Shown: positions 34,638-45,331, counted from the first letter of the stretch. The stretch is DNA of 64,000 nucleotides from Deltaproteobacteria bacterium (GCA_024280455.1 JAJRQC010000129.1:1-64000); one strand, 5' to 3'. Notes: generated by a model from the letters alone, not told the origin. Program-made: numbers and translations.

Positions 34638-36698
34638 ATGCACAATCCCGCCCCCCCAAAAGACACCTCTCAAGCCGTCGGCAGCATGAAAAGATTGAGA
34701 AAGCTTGCCGAGCTCAGCTTGACTCTTTCCGGAGAGCCTGTAGACATTTTCAATAAAATTGCCCGGATGATCGGTGAGCTCCTTGAAGTCAAAATTGTCT
34801 GCCTGTCGGAGATACAAGGGGAGACCTTACTGTTTCTCAGTGTCTACAACAATGGAAAAGTTTTTATTGATGCCGGCCAGTGCCAGCTTGCCAACACGCC
34901 TTGTGCGACCGTGCAGAACACCAAAGATTTTCGTATCTATCACGATGTCAGCAGCGCGTTCCCTGAAGCTGTATTTTTAAAAGAGCATAACGCCTATTCA
35001 TATTGCGGTTTTCCAGCCCTGGATAATGAGGGTAACGTCGTTGCCGTTATCTGTCTGCTCGATGACAAACATCATGACTATACAGAAGAGGACGAGGATC
35101 TCTTACGGATATTCGGTCAGAGAATCGGCTTTGAGATTGAACGAAAGAAAAGGATGGCCGAAAAGAAAAAATCGGATGCCCAGCTTGCCAGAAGAGAGGC
35201 TGAATTTGAAGCCATCTTTAATTCAATTTCAGATGTTGTGGTCTTTGTCAATGGCCGGCGCAGGGTTCGTATGGTCAATTCCGCCATGGAGACCGTCTTT
35301 GGCTATACACAGGAAGAGTTGCAGGGTAAAGAAACAAGGTTTCTTTACGAGAACCCCGGGGATTTCGATGAACAGGGAAAAATACGGTATAATGCCGGTG
35401 CACAGGAACAGCCGCAAATTTACCGTATGCAGTATCGCAGAAAAGACGGGACCACGTTTCCGGGTGAAACTCTTGGCACACCGGTCAGAGATCACCAAGG
35501 CAATGTTCTTGGTTATGTCGGAATCATTCGAGATATCACCGATCAGCTGAAAGCCCAAAAACAACTTGAGGAAGAAACGCTCAAGGCACAGAAACTTGAG
35601 TCAACCGGGGTGTTGGCCGGGGGCATTGCTCATGATTTCAACAATATACTCACGGCAATAGTCGGCAACATCTCACTGGCAAAAATTCATGCAGGGGCCA
35701 ATTCCAAAATTACCAACCCATTGACTTCAGCTGAAAATGCAGCCGCCAGGGCCAGGGACCTGTCACAACAGTTGCTTACCTTTTCTAAAGGCGGGCAACC
35801 TATAAGAAAACCGGCACAACTAGGTGAACTGATCAATGAATCTGCAGCCTTCGCATTAACCGGGTCAAATGTTACGTGCAGCCTGCAGATATCCGACCAC
35901 CTCCGGCCGGTCAATATTGATAAAGGGCAAATCAGTCAGGTCATCCAGAATGTGGTAAAAAATGCAGACCAGGCAATGCCTGAAGGAGGTACGATTGCCA
36001 TCTCCGCAGAGAATACAACCATTGGCGGGCAGGAGTCATTTTCTTTAAAAAAAGGAAAATATGTCTGGATAAAAATTCAAGACCAAGGTCCCGGGATTCC
36101 TAAAAAAGACCTTACCAACATCTTTGATCCTTATTTTTCCACGAAAAAGGAAGGAAGCGGCCTGGGGCTTGCCGTTTCTTTTTCAATTATAAAAAAGCAT
36201 GATGGCTTCATCTCCGCAGAATCAGAATCGGGTACTGGAACAACCTTTCATATTTATCTTCCAGCCTCTGAAGGACAGGCTCTCGTAGGGGAAAAACAAG
36301 CGAATGAAACCTTGCCTCAAAGCAGTAAGAAAATTTTATTAATGGATGATGACCTTGCAATCCTTGATGTAGCAACGCACATGCTGGACATGATGAATTT
36401 CAAGGTCGAGACCGCTACAAACGGCCAAGAGGCTGTTGCCCTGTACAGAAAAGCTCAAACAAGTGGAGATCCTTTTACCGGAGTGATTCTTGATTTGACC
36501 GTACCGGGTGGGATGGGAGGGAAAGAAACGCTGAAAGAACTCATTCGTATTGATCCTCGCGTCAAGGCCCTGGTTTCAAGCGGATACGCCAATGACCCCG
36601 TAATGGCAGAATATAAACGCCACGGTTTCAAGAGTTTTGTCCCCAAACCCTACAATATTGCACAACTAGGCAATGCGTTGCGTGATTTGCTTGATTAA
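34638..36698 (+). CDS. Soluble hybrid histidine kinase (GAF-PAS-HisKA-HATPase-REC)
   Basis: The 686-residue cytoplasmic sensor starts with a GAF domain (about residues 20-170), then PAS with PAC (about 180-300), HisKA with GGIAHDFNNILTA, HATPase (QNVVKNADQAM, QDQGPGIP, GSGLGLAV) and a receiver (ILLMDDDLA, VILDLTVPGG, PKPYN). Receiver and kinase parts closely resemble those of the frameshifted kinase at 14202-16962, including the unusual LDLTVPGGMGGKE, so the two are probably paralogues. A TTG six bases upstream is an alternative start. There is no membrane helix. No response regulator with output domain is adjacent. Confidence 0.9.
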   Translation: MHNPAPPKDTSQAVGSMKRLRKLAELSLTLSGEPVDIFNKIARMIGELLEVKIVCLSEIQGETLLFLSVYNNGKVFIDAGQCQLANTPCATVQNTKDFRIYHDVSSAFPEAVFLKEHNAYSYCGFPALDNEGNVVAVICLLDDKHHDYTEEDEDLLRIFGQRIGFEIERKKRMAEKKKSDAQLARREAEFEAIFNSISDVVVFVNGRRRVRMVNSAMETVFGYTQEELQGKETRFLYENPGDFDEQGKIRYNAGAQEQPQIYRMQYRRKDGTTFPGETLGTPVRDHQGNVLGYVGIIRDITDQLKAQKQLEEETLKAQKLESTGVLAGGIAHDFNNILTAIVGNISLAKIHAGANSKITNPLTSAENAAARARDLSQQLLTFSKGGQPIRKPAQLGELINESAAFALTGSNVTCSLQISDHLRPVNIDKGQISQVIQNVVKNADQAMPEGGTIAISAENTTIGGQESFSLKKGKYVWIKIQDQGPGIPKKDLTNIFDPYFSTKKEGSGLGLAVSFSIIKKHDGFISAESESGTGTTFHIYLPASEGQALVGEKQANETLPQSSKKILLMDDDLAILDVATHMLDMMNFKVETATNGQEAVALYRKAQTSGDPFTGVILDLTVPGGMGGKETLKELIRIDPRVKALVSSGYANDPVMAEYKRHGFKSFVPKPYNIAQLGNALRDLLD

Positions 36699-36733
36699 TT
36701 TTTCAGCTCTCCCCAACAGCCGGAACGGTTCGA

Positions 36734-37447
36734 TCAATCAGGGACCTGCTGCTGCCAGAGCTGAAATAGCTCCCCGATACCCTTACGGGCAAGCTCACTC
36801 ATCCGGGCAAACATCTCCGGATTAAAGGGCTGCCCCTCTGCCGTGCACTGTAGTTCGATAAAACGATCATCTTCACTCATGACAAAGTTGGCATCGACCT
36901 CGGCCGATGAATCCTCACCGTAGTCCAGATCAAGCACAGCCTCACCGCTCACCACCCCGGCACTGACTGCCGCCACCGACAGGATTTCAGGGACTTTCTC
37001 GATTTTCCCTTCAGCCGTCATCTTTCCCAGCGCCTGTCTCAGGGCCAGAGCGGCCCCGGTAATGGAGGCGCAACGGGTGCCGCCATCGGCATTGATCACA
37101 TCACAGTCCACCCGCAGGGTATGCTCACCCAAATCGTGCAGGTCTACCATCATCCGCAATGAACGGCCGATAAGGCGCTGAATCTCGTAGGTCCGCCCGG
37201 AAAGGCCGACCGCAGCCTCCCGCCTGCCCCGGCTGTGGGTGGCACAGGGCAGCATTCCGTATTCGGCGGTAATCCACCCCTTTCCTTTTCCCTGCAGGAA
37301 CGGCGGCACCTTATTTTCAACCGACACCCCGCAAAGAACATGGGTTCCGCCCATCTTTATCAGTACCGAACCATCGGCATGGGGCTGGGCATTATATTCA
37401 AGAGTTACCGGTCGCAGGGCATCGGCGGACCGCTGGTTATTGCGCAT
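36734..37447 (-). CDS. rph: Ribonuclease PH
   Basis: The 237-residue phosphorolytic exoribonuclease trims tRNA 3' ends using phosphate. It begins [22 protein letters not shown] and has the family hallmarks [44 protein letters not shown] and LDLDYGEDS with catalytic acidic residues. Length is normal. Its first 11 bases overlap the end of the ExeA-like ATPase gene upstream, so translation is likely coupled, an unusual partnership. It is the last gene of the minus-strand run. Confidence 0.96.
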   Translation of the reverse strand: MRNNQRSADALRPVTLEYNAQPHADGSVLIKMGGTHVLCGVSVENKVPPFLQGKGKGWITAEYGMLPCATHSRGRREAAVGLSGRTYEIQRLIGRSLRMMVDLHDLGEHTLRVDCDVINADGGTRCASITGAALALRQALGKMTAEGKIEKVPEILSVAAVSAGVVSGEAVLDLDYGEDSSAEVDANFVMSEDDRFIELQCTAEGQPFNPEMFARMSELARKGIGELFQLWQQQVPD

Positions 37448-39374
37448 GCTGTTCCTTTTTTTTCAACAACCAGTCGATCACGTCTTCCGGATCCGGCTGA
37501 GCTGTTGGCTCTATTTTAATTTTCTTTTCTTTTTTCGGGGAAGCTCCGACCGTGCGAGCATGTTGAGTCGTCTTGAGTACCTGAGAAGACGCTTGGGAGA
37601 CAAATGCGCCCGCTTCAAAAAAATGCTCCAGCTCCGAATTCCTGGCCCTGGCCGAAGGGGTGTTTGTCTTTTTATCCATCCCCTGTTCGGTCCCGGCCAA
37701 AGGAGTTTCAACATTCGTTGCCTGCTGTTCGCGTACAGGCTCGGGAGTAACCAGGGAGACTTCGATGTTTTCTTCTTCCAGAGGCGTTTCCGCTCCGGCA
37801 TCCGCCGCCTCCGGAACTGCAGCGGGTACAACTTCCTGCAGAGTCGGCGTTTCAACATCAATACGTTCCGATGCTGAACTCTCTTCGGGTAGAGAAACCA
37901 TCACTACGTCCTCGTCACTTCGAGGCGGCACGACAGCACTGGTCACAATGGTATCAACAAATCCCTCACGCCCGGAATCGGCAACGCTCTCCTCTGCAAC
38001 CGGCACTATTGAAAGACTCTCTTCCACCTGAAGTGCTTGAACTTCCAGACGGTCCTGAGGTGATTCCTGAGTGACAACCACTGTCTCTCCAACAACTTCT
38101 TCAGCAGTCTCCAGCGAAGAATCTCCAGCAGGAAGGAGATCCGGATCTGTCGCTACAGTCGTTACGGCTTCCTCGTCAGCTGGTTGTTGGACAAGAAAAC
38201 TGTCTTCACTGGGTGGCGAGTAGCCAACGGCATCAAAATCCTCCTGCACTTTTTCAGTTTCATGCACCGGATCAGCAGCTGTATCGACAACGGATGGAGG
38301 ATCGGCAACCGCCGGTACGGCAATCAATTGCGTGTCACCGCTTTTCATGTACAACGCATACCCTCCCCCGGCAAAGACCAGGGCAACAAGCACGGCAAGG
38401 GCGGGCATTGCAAAAGATCGTCTACCTGCTTCCGCGACCGGGACCGACGCTGGAATATCTTTCATTGCAGGAGTGGTCTCACTGTTTTCTTCGGTGCCGG
38501 CAGGACAATCTTTGGCTTCTCCCTCAGGTAGAGTTACAGCCGGGCAACTCTCCTCAATCTTCCCCTGGATGCCGGGAAATTGCAATTTTGCCGCACTCGT
38601 TCGAATAATTTCCGCACCTATTTCAGCGGCATTTTCAGTATACCCTGCAACCAGAGCCAGATCGCAGATGATGTTGATTTGCCCTGGATAGCCGCCGGAG
38701 CAGCGATGAATTTCCAGGATGGCATCGTCGGTAAAAATCCGACGATCAGCACCGGCAATATTCAGACGGTGCCGGATGTATTTTCCGGTTTCGTCCTCAG
38801 TAAAAGAAGCAAGATGATAGCGAACAATGACATGATTCTCAAAGGCCTGACTGACCCGGGTCACCAGATCCCGGGCAGTATCGGCCTGCCCGACCAGACA
38901 TATGCCGAGTCCGCCGGAATCAACCGGTTGCAGCGTTATAAGTTCGCCGATCTCATCGATGAGTTCCGGGCAAAGCTGTTGGGCTTCGTCAATAACGAGT
39001 AGAACCTGCTGATTGTTTTCCCCGGCTTCCTGCAGCAGGACATGGATACGATCATGAAAGTCCTGACGATTTTCTATGGTTCCGGCCAGATTAAATTCGT
39101 GTGCAACCAGATCATAAAATTCCTGGCCGGTCAGACTGGAATCAGAAATAACCGCTGCCCGTGCGGTGTTGCCGAGCGCATGCAACAGAGCCCGCACAAC
39201 CATACTCTTGCCGCTGCCTGCCGTACCGGTCAGCAGACTGAGTCCGCCATGGTGTTCAAGGCTGTATTTCAGGACATCCAAAGACTGATCGTAGTTCTTT
39301 CCCTTCCAGAAAAAATCAGGATCAGTGGCGAGCTGGAAAGGCGGCCTGTTCAAATGATAAAATTGCAGATGCAT
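37437..39374 (-). CDS. ExeA/GspA-like AAA ATPase with membrane anchor and acidic periplasmic tail
   Basis: The 645-residue protein has an N-terminal AAA domain of the ExeA type ([18 protein letters not shown], Walker A GTAGSGKS near residue 52, Walker [11 protein letters not shown]). One membrane helix follows at about 325-345 ([20 protein letters not shown]), then about 280 residues rich in Glu, Val, Pro and Thr that look disordered. ExeA/GspA proteins help assemble the type II secretin across peptidoglycan, but here the usual C-terminal peptidoglycan-binding domain is not visible and no gsp genes are nearby. A different membrane-linked ATPase role is possible. The gene overlaps rph. Confidence 0.82.
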   Translation of the reverse strand: MHLQFYHLNRPPFQLATDPDFFWKGKNYDQSLDVLKYSLEHHGGLSLLTGTAGSGKSMVVRALLHALGNTARAAVISDSSLTGQEFYDLVAHEFNLAGTIENRQDFHDRIHVLLQEAGENNQQVLLVIDEAQQLCPELIDEIGELITLQPVDSGGLGICLVGQADTARDLVTRVSQAFENHVIVRYHLASFTEDETGKYIRHRLNIAGADRRIFTDDAILEIHRCSGGYPGQINIICDLALVAGYTENAAEIGAEIIRTSAAKLQFPGIQGKIEESCPAVTLPEGEAKDCPAGTEENSETTPAMKDIPASVPVAEAGRRSFAMPALAVLVALVFAGGGYALYMKSGDTQLIAVPAVADPPSVVDTAADPVHETEKVQEDFDAVGYSPPSEDSFLVQQPADEEAVTTVATDPDLLPAGDSSLETAEEVVGETVVVTQESPQDRLEVQALQVEESLSIVPVAEESVADSGREGFVDTIVTSAVVPPRSDEDVVMVSLPEESSASERIDVETPTLQEVVPAAVPEAADAGAETPLEEENIEVSLVTPEPVREQQATNVETPLAGTEQGMDKKTNTPSARARNSELEHFFEAGAFVSQASSQVLKTTQHARTVGASPKKEKKIKIEPTAQPDPEDVIDWLLKKKEQHAQ

Positions 39375-39461
39375 GAGAAAAGCCTGGGTACTTTGTTTTT
39401 ACCGGCACCGGATGCCCGCAGCAGGGTAGATTTGTCGTTATCTCCCGTTGCAACGGAAAAC

Positions 39462-40445
39462 CTATTCCTGGAGGACCTCTTTGATTGCTTCAAGCACCGG
39501 ATTGACCTCATCGGATTTCCTGGTGAACGACGGTACCGTTGCCAGTTTTTTAGCAACACAGTCATACTGCTGCCAGCCCTTTAGAGGGAAATCAAGATCA
39601 ACCGCTTTCCATTTGGGATGACCGTTCTGCTTGAGCCAGTCCATATTCTCATACAGAAGCTTTCCCACCCGGCCGACATTTTCACAGTTGGCATTGCGAA
39701 AATTATACGAGATCAACACAGCTTTAACCGCCACGGTGGACACATCCTCCTGCTGCCAGCCGTATGTACCTGCAGGAATAGTGGTCTTGGGATAGAACCC
39801 GGTAATGGCCTCATTTTGTATGGGAAGCAAGACCAGATGATCCTCGGCAGAGATATCAGTGGTCAGCAGTTTGACCGGATAACCGGCCACATAAAACATG
39901 GCATCAATGGTTCCACCCTTCAACCCGGCAAGGGCCTCATTGGTACCGATGGTCACCATTTCCGCAGGCTGGATCCCTGAAATTTCAAAGAGCAGCCGTG
40001 CCGTCAGATAGGTACCACTCCCCTCCTTGCCGACCGCGACCCTCTTGCCCTGCAGATCGGCAAAGCTCTGCAGAGTGTTCCGGCCGACCAGGTGAATCTC
40101 CTCATTATACAACGGGAAAACCATCTTGATTTTCCTGGCTATTTTTCGCAGCACCGGATCGGTCTGGACCCTGGAAACAAAGGCCAGAACATCCGCCTGA
40201 ACAATGCCGAGCTGGGTGTTGGGCCGTTTGAAAACTGCATAGACGTTTTCCACCGATCCGTTTGAAGGTGACACCTTCAAGGTAATGTCATGCTGCTTAA
40301 GAAGTTGGGCCAGATTCAGACCAAACTGGTAATAGGTCCCCTTGGTACTGCCGGTAACAATGCCCATGGAGGCGGCATACGGCATCGTTACGGAAAAGAG
40401 GAAAAACATGAGACTGAGCAGCACAATTTTGTTTCTTTGTTGCAT
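39462..40445 (-). CDS. TAXI-family TRAP transporter solute-binding protein
   Basis: The 327-residue exported protein has a signal peptide (IVLLSLMFFLFSVTMPYAA) and the TAXI family signature MGIVTGSTKGTYYQFGLNLA, with GSVENVYAVFKRPNTQLGIV in the first lobe and GKEGSGTYLTARLLFE in the second. TAXI proteins deliver organic acids or amino acids to 4TM/12TM TRAP permeases, but no permease gene is in the window, so it is an orphan. The start at 40445 follows GGGAGG and is preferred over 40460. It may share a transcript with the exported protein and paaK upstream. Confidence 0.88.
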   Translation of the reverse strand: MQQRNKIVLLSLMFFLFSVTMPYAASMGIVTGSTKGTYYQFGLNLAQLLKQHDITLKVSPSNGSVENVYAVFKRPNTQLGIVQADVLAFVSRVQTDPVLRKIARKIKMVFPLYNEEIHLVGRNTLQSFADLQGKRVAVGKEGSGTYLTARLLFEISGIQPAEMVTIGTNEALAGLKGGTIDAMFYVAGYPVKLLTTDISAEDHLVLLPIQNEAITGFYPKTTIPAGTYGWQQEDVSTVAVKAVLISYNFRNANCENVGRVGKLLYENMDWLKQNGHPKWKAVDLDFPLKGWQQYDCVAKKLATVPSFTRKSDEVNPVLEAIKEVLQE

Positions 40446-40818
40446 TGGAGGCCTCCCCAAGTGGAGCTTTTTTGGAAAAAATTTGAGTCAGATCACCCTT
40501 TCCCCGGTATTTGAAGTGGAGCGCTGGTGACCAAAAGGATATCTCAACATGCCGCATAATTGCGAATCTGTCAAGATTTTCGGAAGGTTGCAACGATGTG
40601 GTACAGGGAAAAACTACCGGATTCATGCCGTCAACCCGACCGGACATAGTCAGGTTGACAGGCAGGATAACAGGTTAAAATGTTGTGGTATTAACTAAAA
40701 AAAACAATCGGAACAGCAGGATGAAAGGCTCAGAATTGCCTTGAAAAAAACCAGACTATTCCAGTCGGGATTACATTCACGGCCGCAAGACCGCGTTATT
40801 ATATCCGGAAAGCGGCTC
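40446..40818. other. Gene-free spacer
   Basis: I see no credible gene, RNA or repeat in these 373 bases. The only open frame, on the minus strand across 40461-40647, has no family resemblance and ends inside the TAXI gene in another frame. Confidence 0.5.
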
Positions 40819-41292
40819 TTAATCAGAAGCTCGTTCTTTAGCCAGTTCCTCCGGAGACATTGCCCAGAAAGGCTTCCCGTTCTTGGTCAGCCTGACTTTG
40901 AGGACAAAATAATCGCCTTTCTTAATCTTGGAGGCCATAAACACGTCTTTGCCGTCGATCTCAGCCCAGGATCCCTTGACCTTGATTTTTTCACCCCGCT
41001 TGATGCCGATGGAATCGCCAAGAAACCATTTGGGGCCGACATGGACCATGATCTTATCGCCGTCACCATCCTTGATAAGTATAGCCACACCAGGCGACAT
41101 ACCCTTCATGGGAACAACGGTGGTGACCTTCTGGACATACCCTTTCAGCTTATCCAGCTCGGACGCCGTATAGAGTTTATTATAGACACCATCCTCTTCC
41201 CAGCCCCCCATATCCTTTGCAACCGCAAATGAACTCATCAGGCAGAACAGAACGGCGAGAACAACAGGAACAATCCTTTGTGCATTCATCAT
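40819..41292 (-). CDS. Exported small protein, possible OB-fold, unknown function
   Basis: The 157-residue protein has a signal peptide (VPVVLAVLFCLMSSFAVA) and a compact beta-rich body. The central part (YVQKVTTVVPMKGMSPGVAI, VHVGPKWFL, IKRGEKIKVKGSWAEIDGKD) resembles periplasmic OB-fold proteins, in which a strand pattern of this type binds small ligands or metals. The C-terminus is charged. It is six bases upstream of nothing but follows paaK by six bases in transcription order, so it is likely cotranscribed. I do not recognise a named family. Confidence 0.65.
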   Translation of the reverse strand: MMNAQRIVPVVLAVLFCLMSSFAVAKDMGGWEEDGVYNKLYTASELDKLKGYVQKVTTVVPMKGMSPGVAILIKDGDGDKIMVHVGPKWFLGDSIGIKRGEKIKVKGSWAEIDGKDVFMASKIKKGDYFVLKVRLTKNGKPFWAMSPEELAKERASD

Positions 41293-41298
41293 TCACCT

Positions 41299-42597
41299 CT
41301 ACAGTTGACGTTTATCAATAACCCGTTGTGTTTTTCCCTCGGAACGTTCCAGGGTTTTATCTTCCACCAGTTTGACCTGGACGCCGATGCCAAGTTCCGA
41401 AGCGAGCATGGCCTTAATGTGATCTACCATCTGCCGCTGCTTCTTCATCTGGTCAAAGAAGATAGACTCCGTCACCTCGACCAGGACCGTCACCTTGTCG
41501 GAATGATTTTCCCGTTCGACAATGATCTGGTAATGGGGCTCGGTGCCTTTGATTTCAAAGAGGACCTTTTCAATCTGAACCGGAAAGACGTTAACGCCTT
41601 TAATGATCAGCATATCATCGGTCCGGCCCATGACCCGCTGCATACGGGTAAAGGTCCGCCCGCAGGGGCAGGGTTCAGGAATAAACCGGGTCAGATCCCG
41701 AGTCCGGTAGCGGATCATGGGAAAAGCCTCTTTGGTCAGGGTGGTGATCACCAGTTCACCGATCTCCCCCGGCTCTACCGGCTCCAGAGTCTCCGGATCA
41801 ATAATTTCCAGCAAAAAATGGTCCTCATTGATATGGAGGCCGTTGCACTCCTCACATTCGCCGGCAACGCCCGGCCCCATGACCTCGGAAAGACCATAGT
41901 TGTCGGTGGCCCTGATCCCGAGTTTTTCATTGATCTCGTGACGCATGGCCTCGGACCAGGGCTCGGCCCCGAACAGGCCGTAGCGCAGGGAAAGACCGCT
42001 CGAATTGATCCCCATCTCCATCATGGTGTCGGCAATAACCAGGGCATAGGACGGTGTGCAGACCAGGGCAGTGGTCTTGAAATCCTGCATGATCCGGATC
42101 TGCCTTTTTGTATTACCGGCCGAGATGGGGATGACCGAAGCGCCGAGCCGTTCCGCTCCGTAATGAAGGCCGAAGCCACCGGTAAAAAGACCATACCCGA
42201 ATGCGATCTGAATGACATCATCCTTGGTCACCCCGGCCCCGGTCAGGACCCGGGCCACAAGATTCGACCAGTTTTTAATGTCATTGCGGCTGTAGCCGAC
42301 CACTGTGGCCAGGCCGGTGGTACCGGAAGAGGAATGGACCCGGACCACATCCCTGAGCGGCACCGCAAAGAGCCCGTAGGGATAGTTGTCACGCAGATCC
42401 TGCTTTACCGTAAAGGGAAGCCGGCGCAGGTCGTCCAGCGACTTGATATCGCCAAAATTCAGGTTGAGCTCTTCAAACTTCTTTTTATAAAACGGAACAT
42501 GGGTTCCCACCCGGTAGAGAGTGGACTGCAAACGCTCCAGCTGCAACTGTTCCAGGTCTTCCCTGGCCATACATTCTTTTTTCGGTTCCCAATACAT
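41299..42597 (-). CDS. paaK: Phenylacetate-CoA ligase (second copy)
   Basis: The 432-residue AMP-forming ligase activates phenylacetate or another arylacetate to its CoA thioester. Motifs include [19 protein letters not shown] (phosphate-binding loop), [11 protein letters not shown] and [12 protein letters not shown], plus [10 protein letters not shown] and the C-terminal [16 protein letters not shown]. It is about the same length and closely similar to the copy at 48443-49741. It lies downstream of livF, separated by heptamer repeats. Together with IorAB it can run toward arylacetate plus ATP or toward activation. Which aryl group each copy prefers cannot be told. Confidence 0.93.
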   Translation of the reverse strand: MYWEPKKECMAREDLEQLQLERLQSTLYRVGTHVPFYKKKFEELNLNFGDIKSLDDLRRLPFTVKQDLRDNYPYGLFAVPLRDVVRVHSSSGTTGLATVVGYSRNDIKNWSNLVARVLTGAGVTKDDVIQIAFGYGLFTGGFGLHYGAERLGASVIPISAGNTKRQIRIMQDFKTTALVCTPSYALVIADTMMEMGINSSGLSLRYGLFGAEPWSEAMRHEINEKLGIRATDNYGLSEVMGPGVAGECEECNGLHINEDHFLLEIIDPETLEPVEPGEIGELVITTLTKEAFPMIRYRTRDLTRFIPEPCPCGRTFTRMQRVMGRTDDMLIIKGVNVFPVQIEKVLFEIKGTEPHYQIIVERENHSDKVTVLVEVTESIFFDQMKKQRQMVDHIKAMLASELGIGVQVKLVEDKTLERSEGKTQRVIDKRQL

Positions 42598-42599
42598 GA

Positions 42600-42706
42600 G
42601 GCAGGTTTCAGGTGTCTGATTTCAGGTTCCAGGTTTCAGATTCCAGGTATCCGGTCTCAACAACTTCTCAGCTGAAACCTGACACCTGAAACCTGGAACC
42701 TGACGG
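42600..42706. repeat. Heptamer array arranged as an inverted repeat
   Basis: CAGGTTT-like units run from 42603 to about 42650 and the reverse AAACCTG-like units from about 42672 to 42702, so the spacer between livF and paaK can fold into a long imperfect hairpin. Units vary (TTTCAGG, TTCCAGG, AAACCTG, ACACCTG). Confidence 0.75.
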
Positions 42707-43432
42707 CTACTCAATTTTTTCACGGCCCAGATAGGCCCGCTGCACATCACGGTTGGCCAGCAGATCTTCCGCCGGTCCCTGGACAATAATTTTCCCGGTT
42801 TCAAGCACGTAGCCGCGATCGGCAATTCCGAGTGCGACCCGGGCATTCTGCTCCACCAGTAAAACAGTACTGCCCTCATCCCGCAGGCGGGCAATCACGC
42901 CAAAAATATCGCGGACAACCAGCGGCGCCAGCCCGGTGGAGGGCTCATCCATCATCACCAGCCGGGGTCTGGACATGAGGGCCCGGCCCATGGCCAGCAT
43001 CTGCTGCTCACCGCCGGAAAGCGTTCCAGCCAGCTGCAGTTTTCGTTCCTTTAAGACCGGAAACAGTTCATACTGGTGGCCCAGCTCTTTTGAAACCGCG
43101 GCCTTGCCTTTCTTTTTCTGCAGCACGTAGCCGCCGAGAATAAGATTTTCCTCCACCGTCATGGTGGCAAAGACCTGGCGCCCCTCCGGCACCAGCACGC
43201 AGCCGGAGGCCACAATTTTCTGCGCCGCCCGGCGGATACAGTCCTGGTCCCGAAAGACAATCTCCCCGGCAGCCGCACGCACCAGACCGATAATCGTGCC
43301 CAGCAAAGTGGTTTTGCCGGCACCGTTGGCCCCGAGCATGGTCACGATCTCTCCGGGGTCGACGTGGAGGGAGATATTTTTGAGGACCCGCAACTTGCCA
43401 TATCCGGCATCCAGGTTACGAATTTTCAGCAT
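42707..43432 (-). CDS. livF: Branched-chain/aromatic amino acid ABC transporter ATP-binding protein LivF
   Basis: The 241-residue ATPase powers the Liv importer. Walker A is GANGAGKTTLLG, the signature is LSGGEQQMLAMGRAL, and Walker B with the LivF-type continuation is LVMMDEPSTGLAPLV. It starts three bases after the livG stop, so the five liv genes are one unit. Location next to paaK and iorAB suggests aromatic amino acids as physiological substrates, which is inference. Confidence 0.95.
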   Translation of the reverse strand: MLKIRNLDAGYGKLRVLKNISLHVDPGEIVTMLGANGAGKTTLLGTIIGLVRAAAGEIVFRDQDCIRRAAQKIVASGCVLVPEGRQVFATMTVEENLILGGYVLQKKKGKAAVSKELGHQYELFPVLKERKLQLAGTLSGGEQQMLAMGRALMSRPRLVMMDEPSTGLAPLVVRDIFGVIARLRDEGSTVLLVEQNARVALGIADRGYVLETGKIIVQGPAEDLLANRDVQRAYLGREKIE

Positions 43433-43435
43433 GGT

Positions 43436-44206
43436 TCAGACCACGGCCTCCTCTTCGTCCTCGCCAAGATAAATCTTGATAACCTCCGGATTCTGCTGAA
43501 TGGAAAGCGGGACATCCTCTGCAATCTTCTGTCCGAAGCTGAGCACCACAATCTCATCGGAGATATCCATGACCAGCGACATATCATGCTCCACCAGCAG
43601 TACAGTGATTCCCATGTCCCGGATTCTGGTAATCAAGCGGCCGACCTCGGCGGTCTCGTAGATATTCAGCCCGGCGGCCGGTTCATCAAGGAGCAGCAGT
43701 TTCGGTTCAGTGGCAAGAGCCCTGGCCATCTCCACCGCCCGCTGCTGGCCAAAGGCCAGACTAGTGGCCTCGGTATCGGCAAATTCTGCAATTCCAAGCA
43801 GTTCCAGCAGCTGCATGGACTTGTCCCGAATCTCCTTTTCTTCCTTCCAGGTGGCCGGGGAGTGGAACATACCGGCAATAAAGCCCGCCCGGCTGCGGAC
43901 ATGGCGACCGACCATCACCGACTCCAGGGCGGTCATGCCATGAAAAAGTTTGATGTTCTGAAAGGTACGCGCCATGCCGAGTGCCGCGACCTGATGGGGT
44001 TTCAACCCCTGAATCTCCCGGCCCTGAAAGATGACCTTGCCGGATGACAGGTTCAGATTCCCGGCAATCAGGTTAAACAGTGTTGTTTTCCCGGCACCGT
44101 TTGGACCGATCACCGCCTTGATGGAGCCGGCAGGCACCGAAAAACTCACGTCACCCACCGCCTGCAGACCGCCGAATTTTTTATGGACTGATTTCAGTTC
44201 AAGCAT
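43436..44206 (-). CDS. livG: Branched-chain/aromatic amino acid ABC transporter ATP-binding protein LivG
   Basis: The 256-residue ATPase pairs with LivF. Walker A is GPNGAGKTTLFNLIAG; the signature is LAFGQQRAVEMARAL, with LAFGQQR replacing the usual LSGGQQR as is normal in LivG proteins; Walker B is LLLLDEPAAGLN. The long insert with ALGMARTFQNIKLFHGMT is typical of LivG. It follows livM by 24 bases. Confidence 0.95.
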   Translation of the reverse strand: MLELKSVHKKFGGLQAVGDVSFSVPAGSIKAVIGPNGAGKTTLFNLIAGNLNLSSGKVIFQGREIQGLKPHQVAALGMARTFQNIKLFHGMTALESVMVGRHVRSRAGFIAGMFHSPATWKEEKEIRDKSMQLLELLGIAEFADTEATSLAFGQQRAVEMARALATEPKLLLLDEPAAGLNIYETAEVGRLITRIRDMGITVLLVEHDMSLVMDISDEIVVLSFGQKIAEDVPLSIQQNPEVIKIYLGEDEEEAVV

Positions 44207-44230
44207 CTATATTCTAATAATCCATGTTTA

Positions 44231-45331
44231 TCAGTGTCCATCCGTGGTTCTCTTTGAAATGAACAGTGCCTTCACATTGAGGCTCAAAATCCCGTCCGGA
44301 GCAAAGAGCATCACCAGGATCAGTATACTACCAAAAACCGCATCGTCATAGGAACCGAAAACGCCACGCAGGGAAAGAAAGGTCAATCCCACGCCCATGA
44401 TCAGGGTGCCCCAGATGTTTGCCATACCGCCGACGGCCACCAGGGCCACATAACGGACCGATTTCATGACCGAGGCTTCGGAAGGACCGATACCTCCATT
44501 GTAATGAGTCAGAAACACCCCGGCAATGGCGGCATAAACGGCGGACAGGACAAAGACATTGAGTTTAAAGCGGGCCGTATCGACGCCGATGGCCTCAGCC
44601 GCCTCCTCAGAGCCGTGAATGGCGCGCAAAGCCCGCCCGACCCGGGAATCTATCAGGTTCAACAGCAGCCAGAGGCCAACACAGAGCAGGCCCCAGGCAA
44701 CATAGTAATTCTCCACCCGAAGGCCGAAATCACCGCTGACACTTAAGGAACCCAAAGGACCCAGGGCAGGAAGAAGTGTTAAACCGGGCACTTCCGAGAT
44801 GCCGTCGGCCTCACCGAAATATTCGGAAGCCAGCCCGATCCGAAAAATAATAATCCCGAACCCCAGGGTGGCCATGGCCAGATAATGCCCTTTGAGTTTC
44901 AAAACAGGAATGCCGAGGACAAAGGCAATACCGGCTGCCGTCAGTACAGCGAGAATACAGGCCGCCCAAGGGGCAAAGACCAGCAGTTGTTCACCATACA
45001 GGTCCTGCCCGGAGACCAGCATGCCAACCGAGCCAAGCCCTTTGACCAGCGGATGCGCCTGCAGTGCAATCAGGTTATGGGTGGTCAGGGCGGCCGACAG
45101 GTAGCCGCCGATGGCAAAGAACCCGGCATGGCCAAGGGAAATCTGACCGGCATACCCCATGACCACGGTAAGACCTATCACTAAGAGGGCGTAATAGGCC
45201 GACATAGTCAGCTGAGTCAGATAAAACTGAGTATCAGTAATTTTTGTCAGCAGTTGGGTACAGATGACCAGGATGACCAGCAGTCCTATCTTCAAGAGCT
45301 TTGACTCTTTGATCTTCATATTCATGATCAA
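44231..45331 (-). CDS. livM: Branched-chain/aromatic amino acid ABC transporter permease LivM
   Basis: The 366-residue inner membrane permease has eight or more hydrophobic helices, beginning LLKIGLLVILVICTQLL, and the conserved cytoplasmic coupling loop SRVGRALRAIHGSEEAAEAIG. The ATG overlaps the livH stop (ATGA), so the two permeases are coupled. The length is slightly above the family average because of a periplasmic insert near residues 90-115. A copy of the ATCAGTGTCCATCCGTGGTTC repeat begins inside its final codons at 44221-44255. Confidence 0.94.
   Translation of the reverse strand: MIMNMKIKESKLLKIGLLVILVICTQLLTKITDTQFYLTQLTMSAYYALLVIGLTVVMGYAGQISLGHAGFFAIGGYLSAALTTHNLIALQAHPLVKGLGSVGMLVSGQDLYGEQLLVFAPWAACILAVLTAAGIAFVLGIPVLKLKGHYLAMATLGFGIIIFRIGLASEYFGEADGISEVPGLTLLPALGPLGSLSVSGDFGLRVENYYVAWGLLCVGLWLLLNLIDSRVGRALRAIHGSEEAAEAIGVDTARFKLNVFVLSAVYAAIAGVFLTHYNGGIGPSEASVMKSVRYVALVAVGGMANIWGTLIMGVGLTFLSLRGVFGSYDDAVFGSILILVMLFAPDGILSLNVKALFISKRTTDGH

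Noticed and set aside
37437-39374. Type II secretion locus
   Set aside because: Only an ExeA-like ATPase is present; no gsp genes are adjacent.
41278-42675. 465-codon open frame opposite paaK (and a 475-codon one at 48359-49786)
   Set aside because: Both lie antisense to well-supported paaK genes, share composition as reverse images of the same motif and have no family resemblance.
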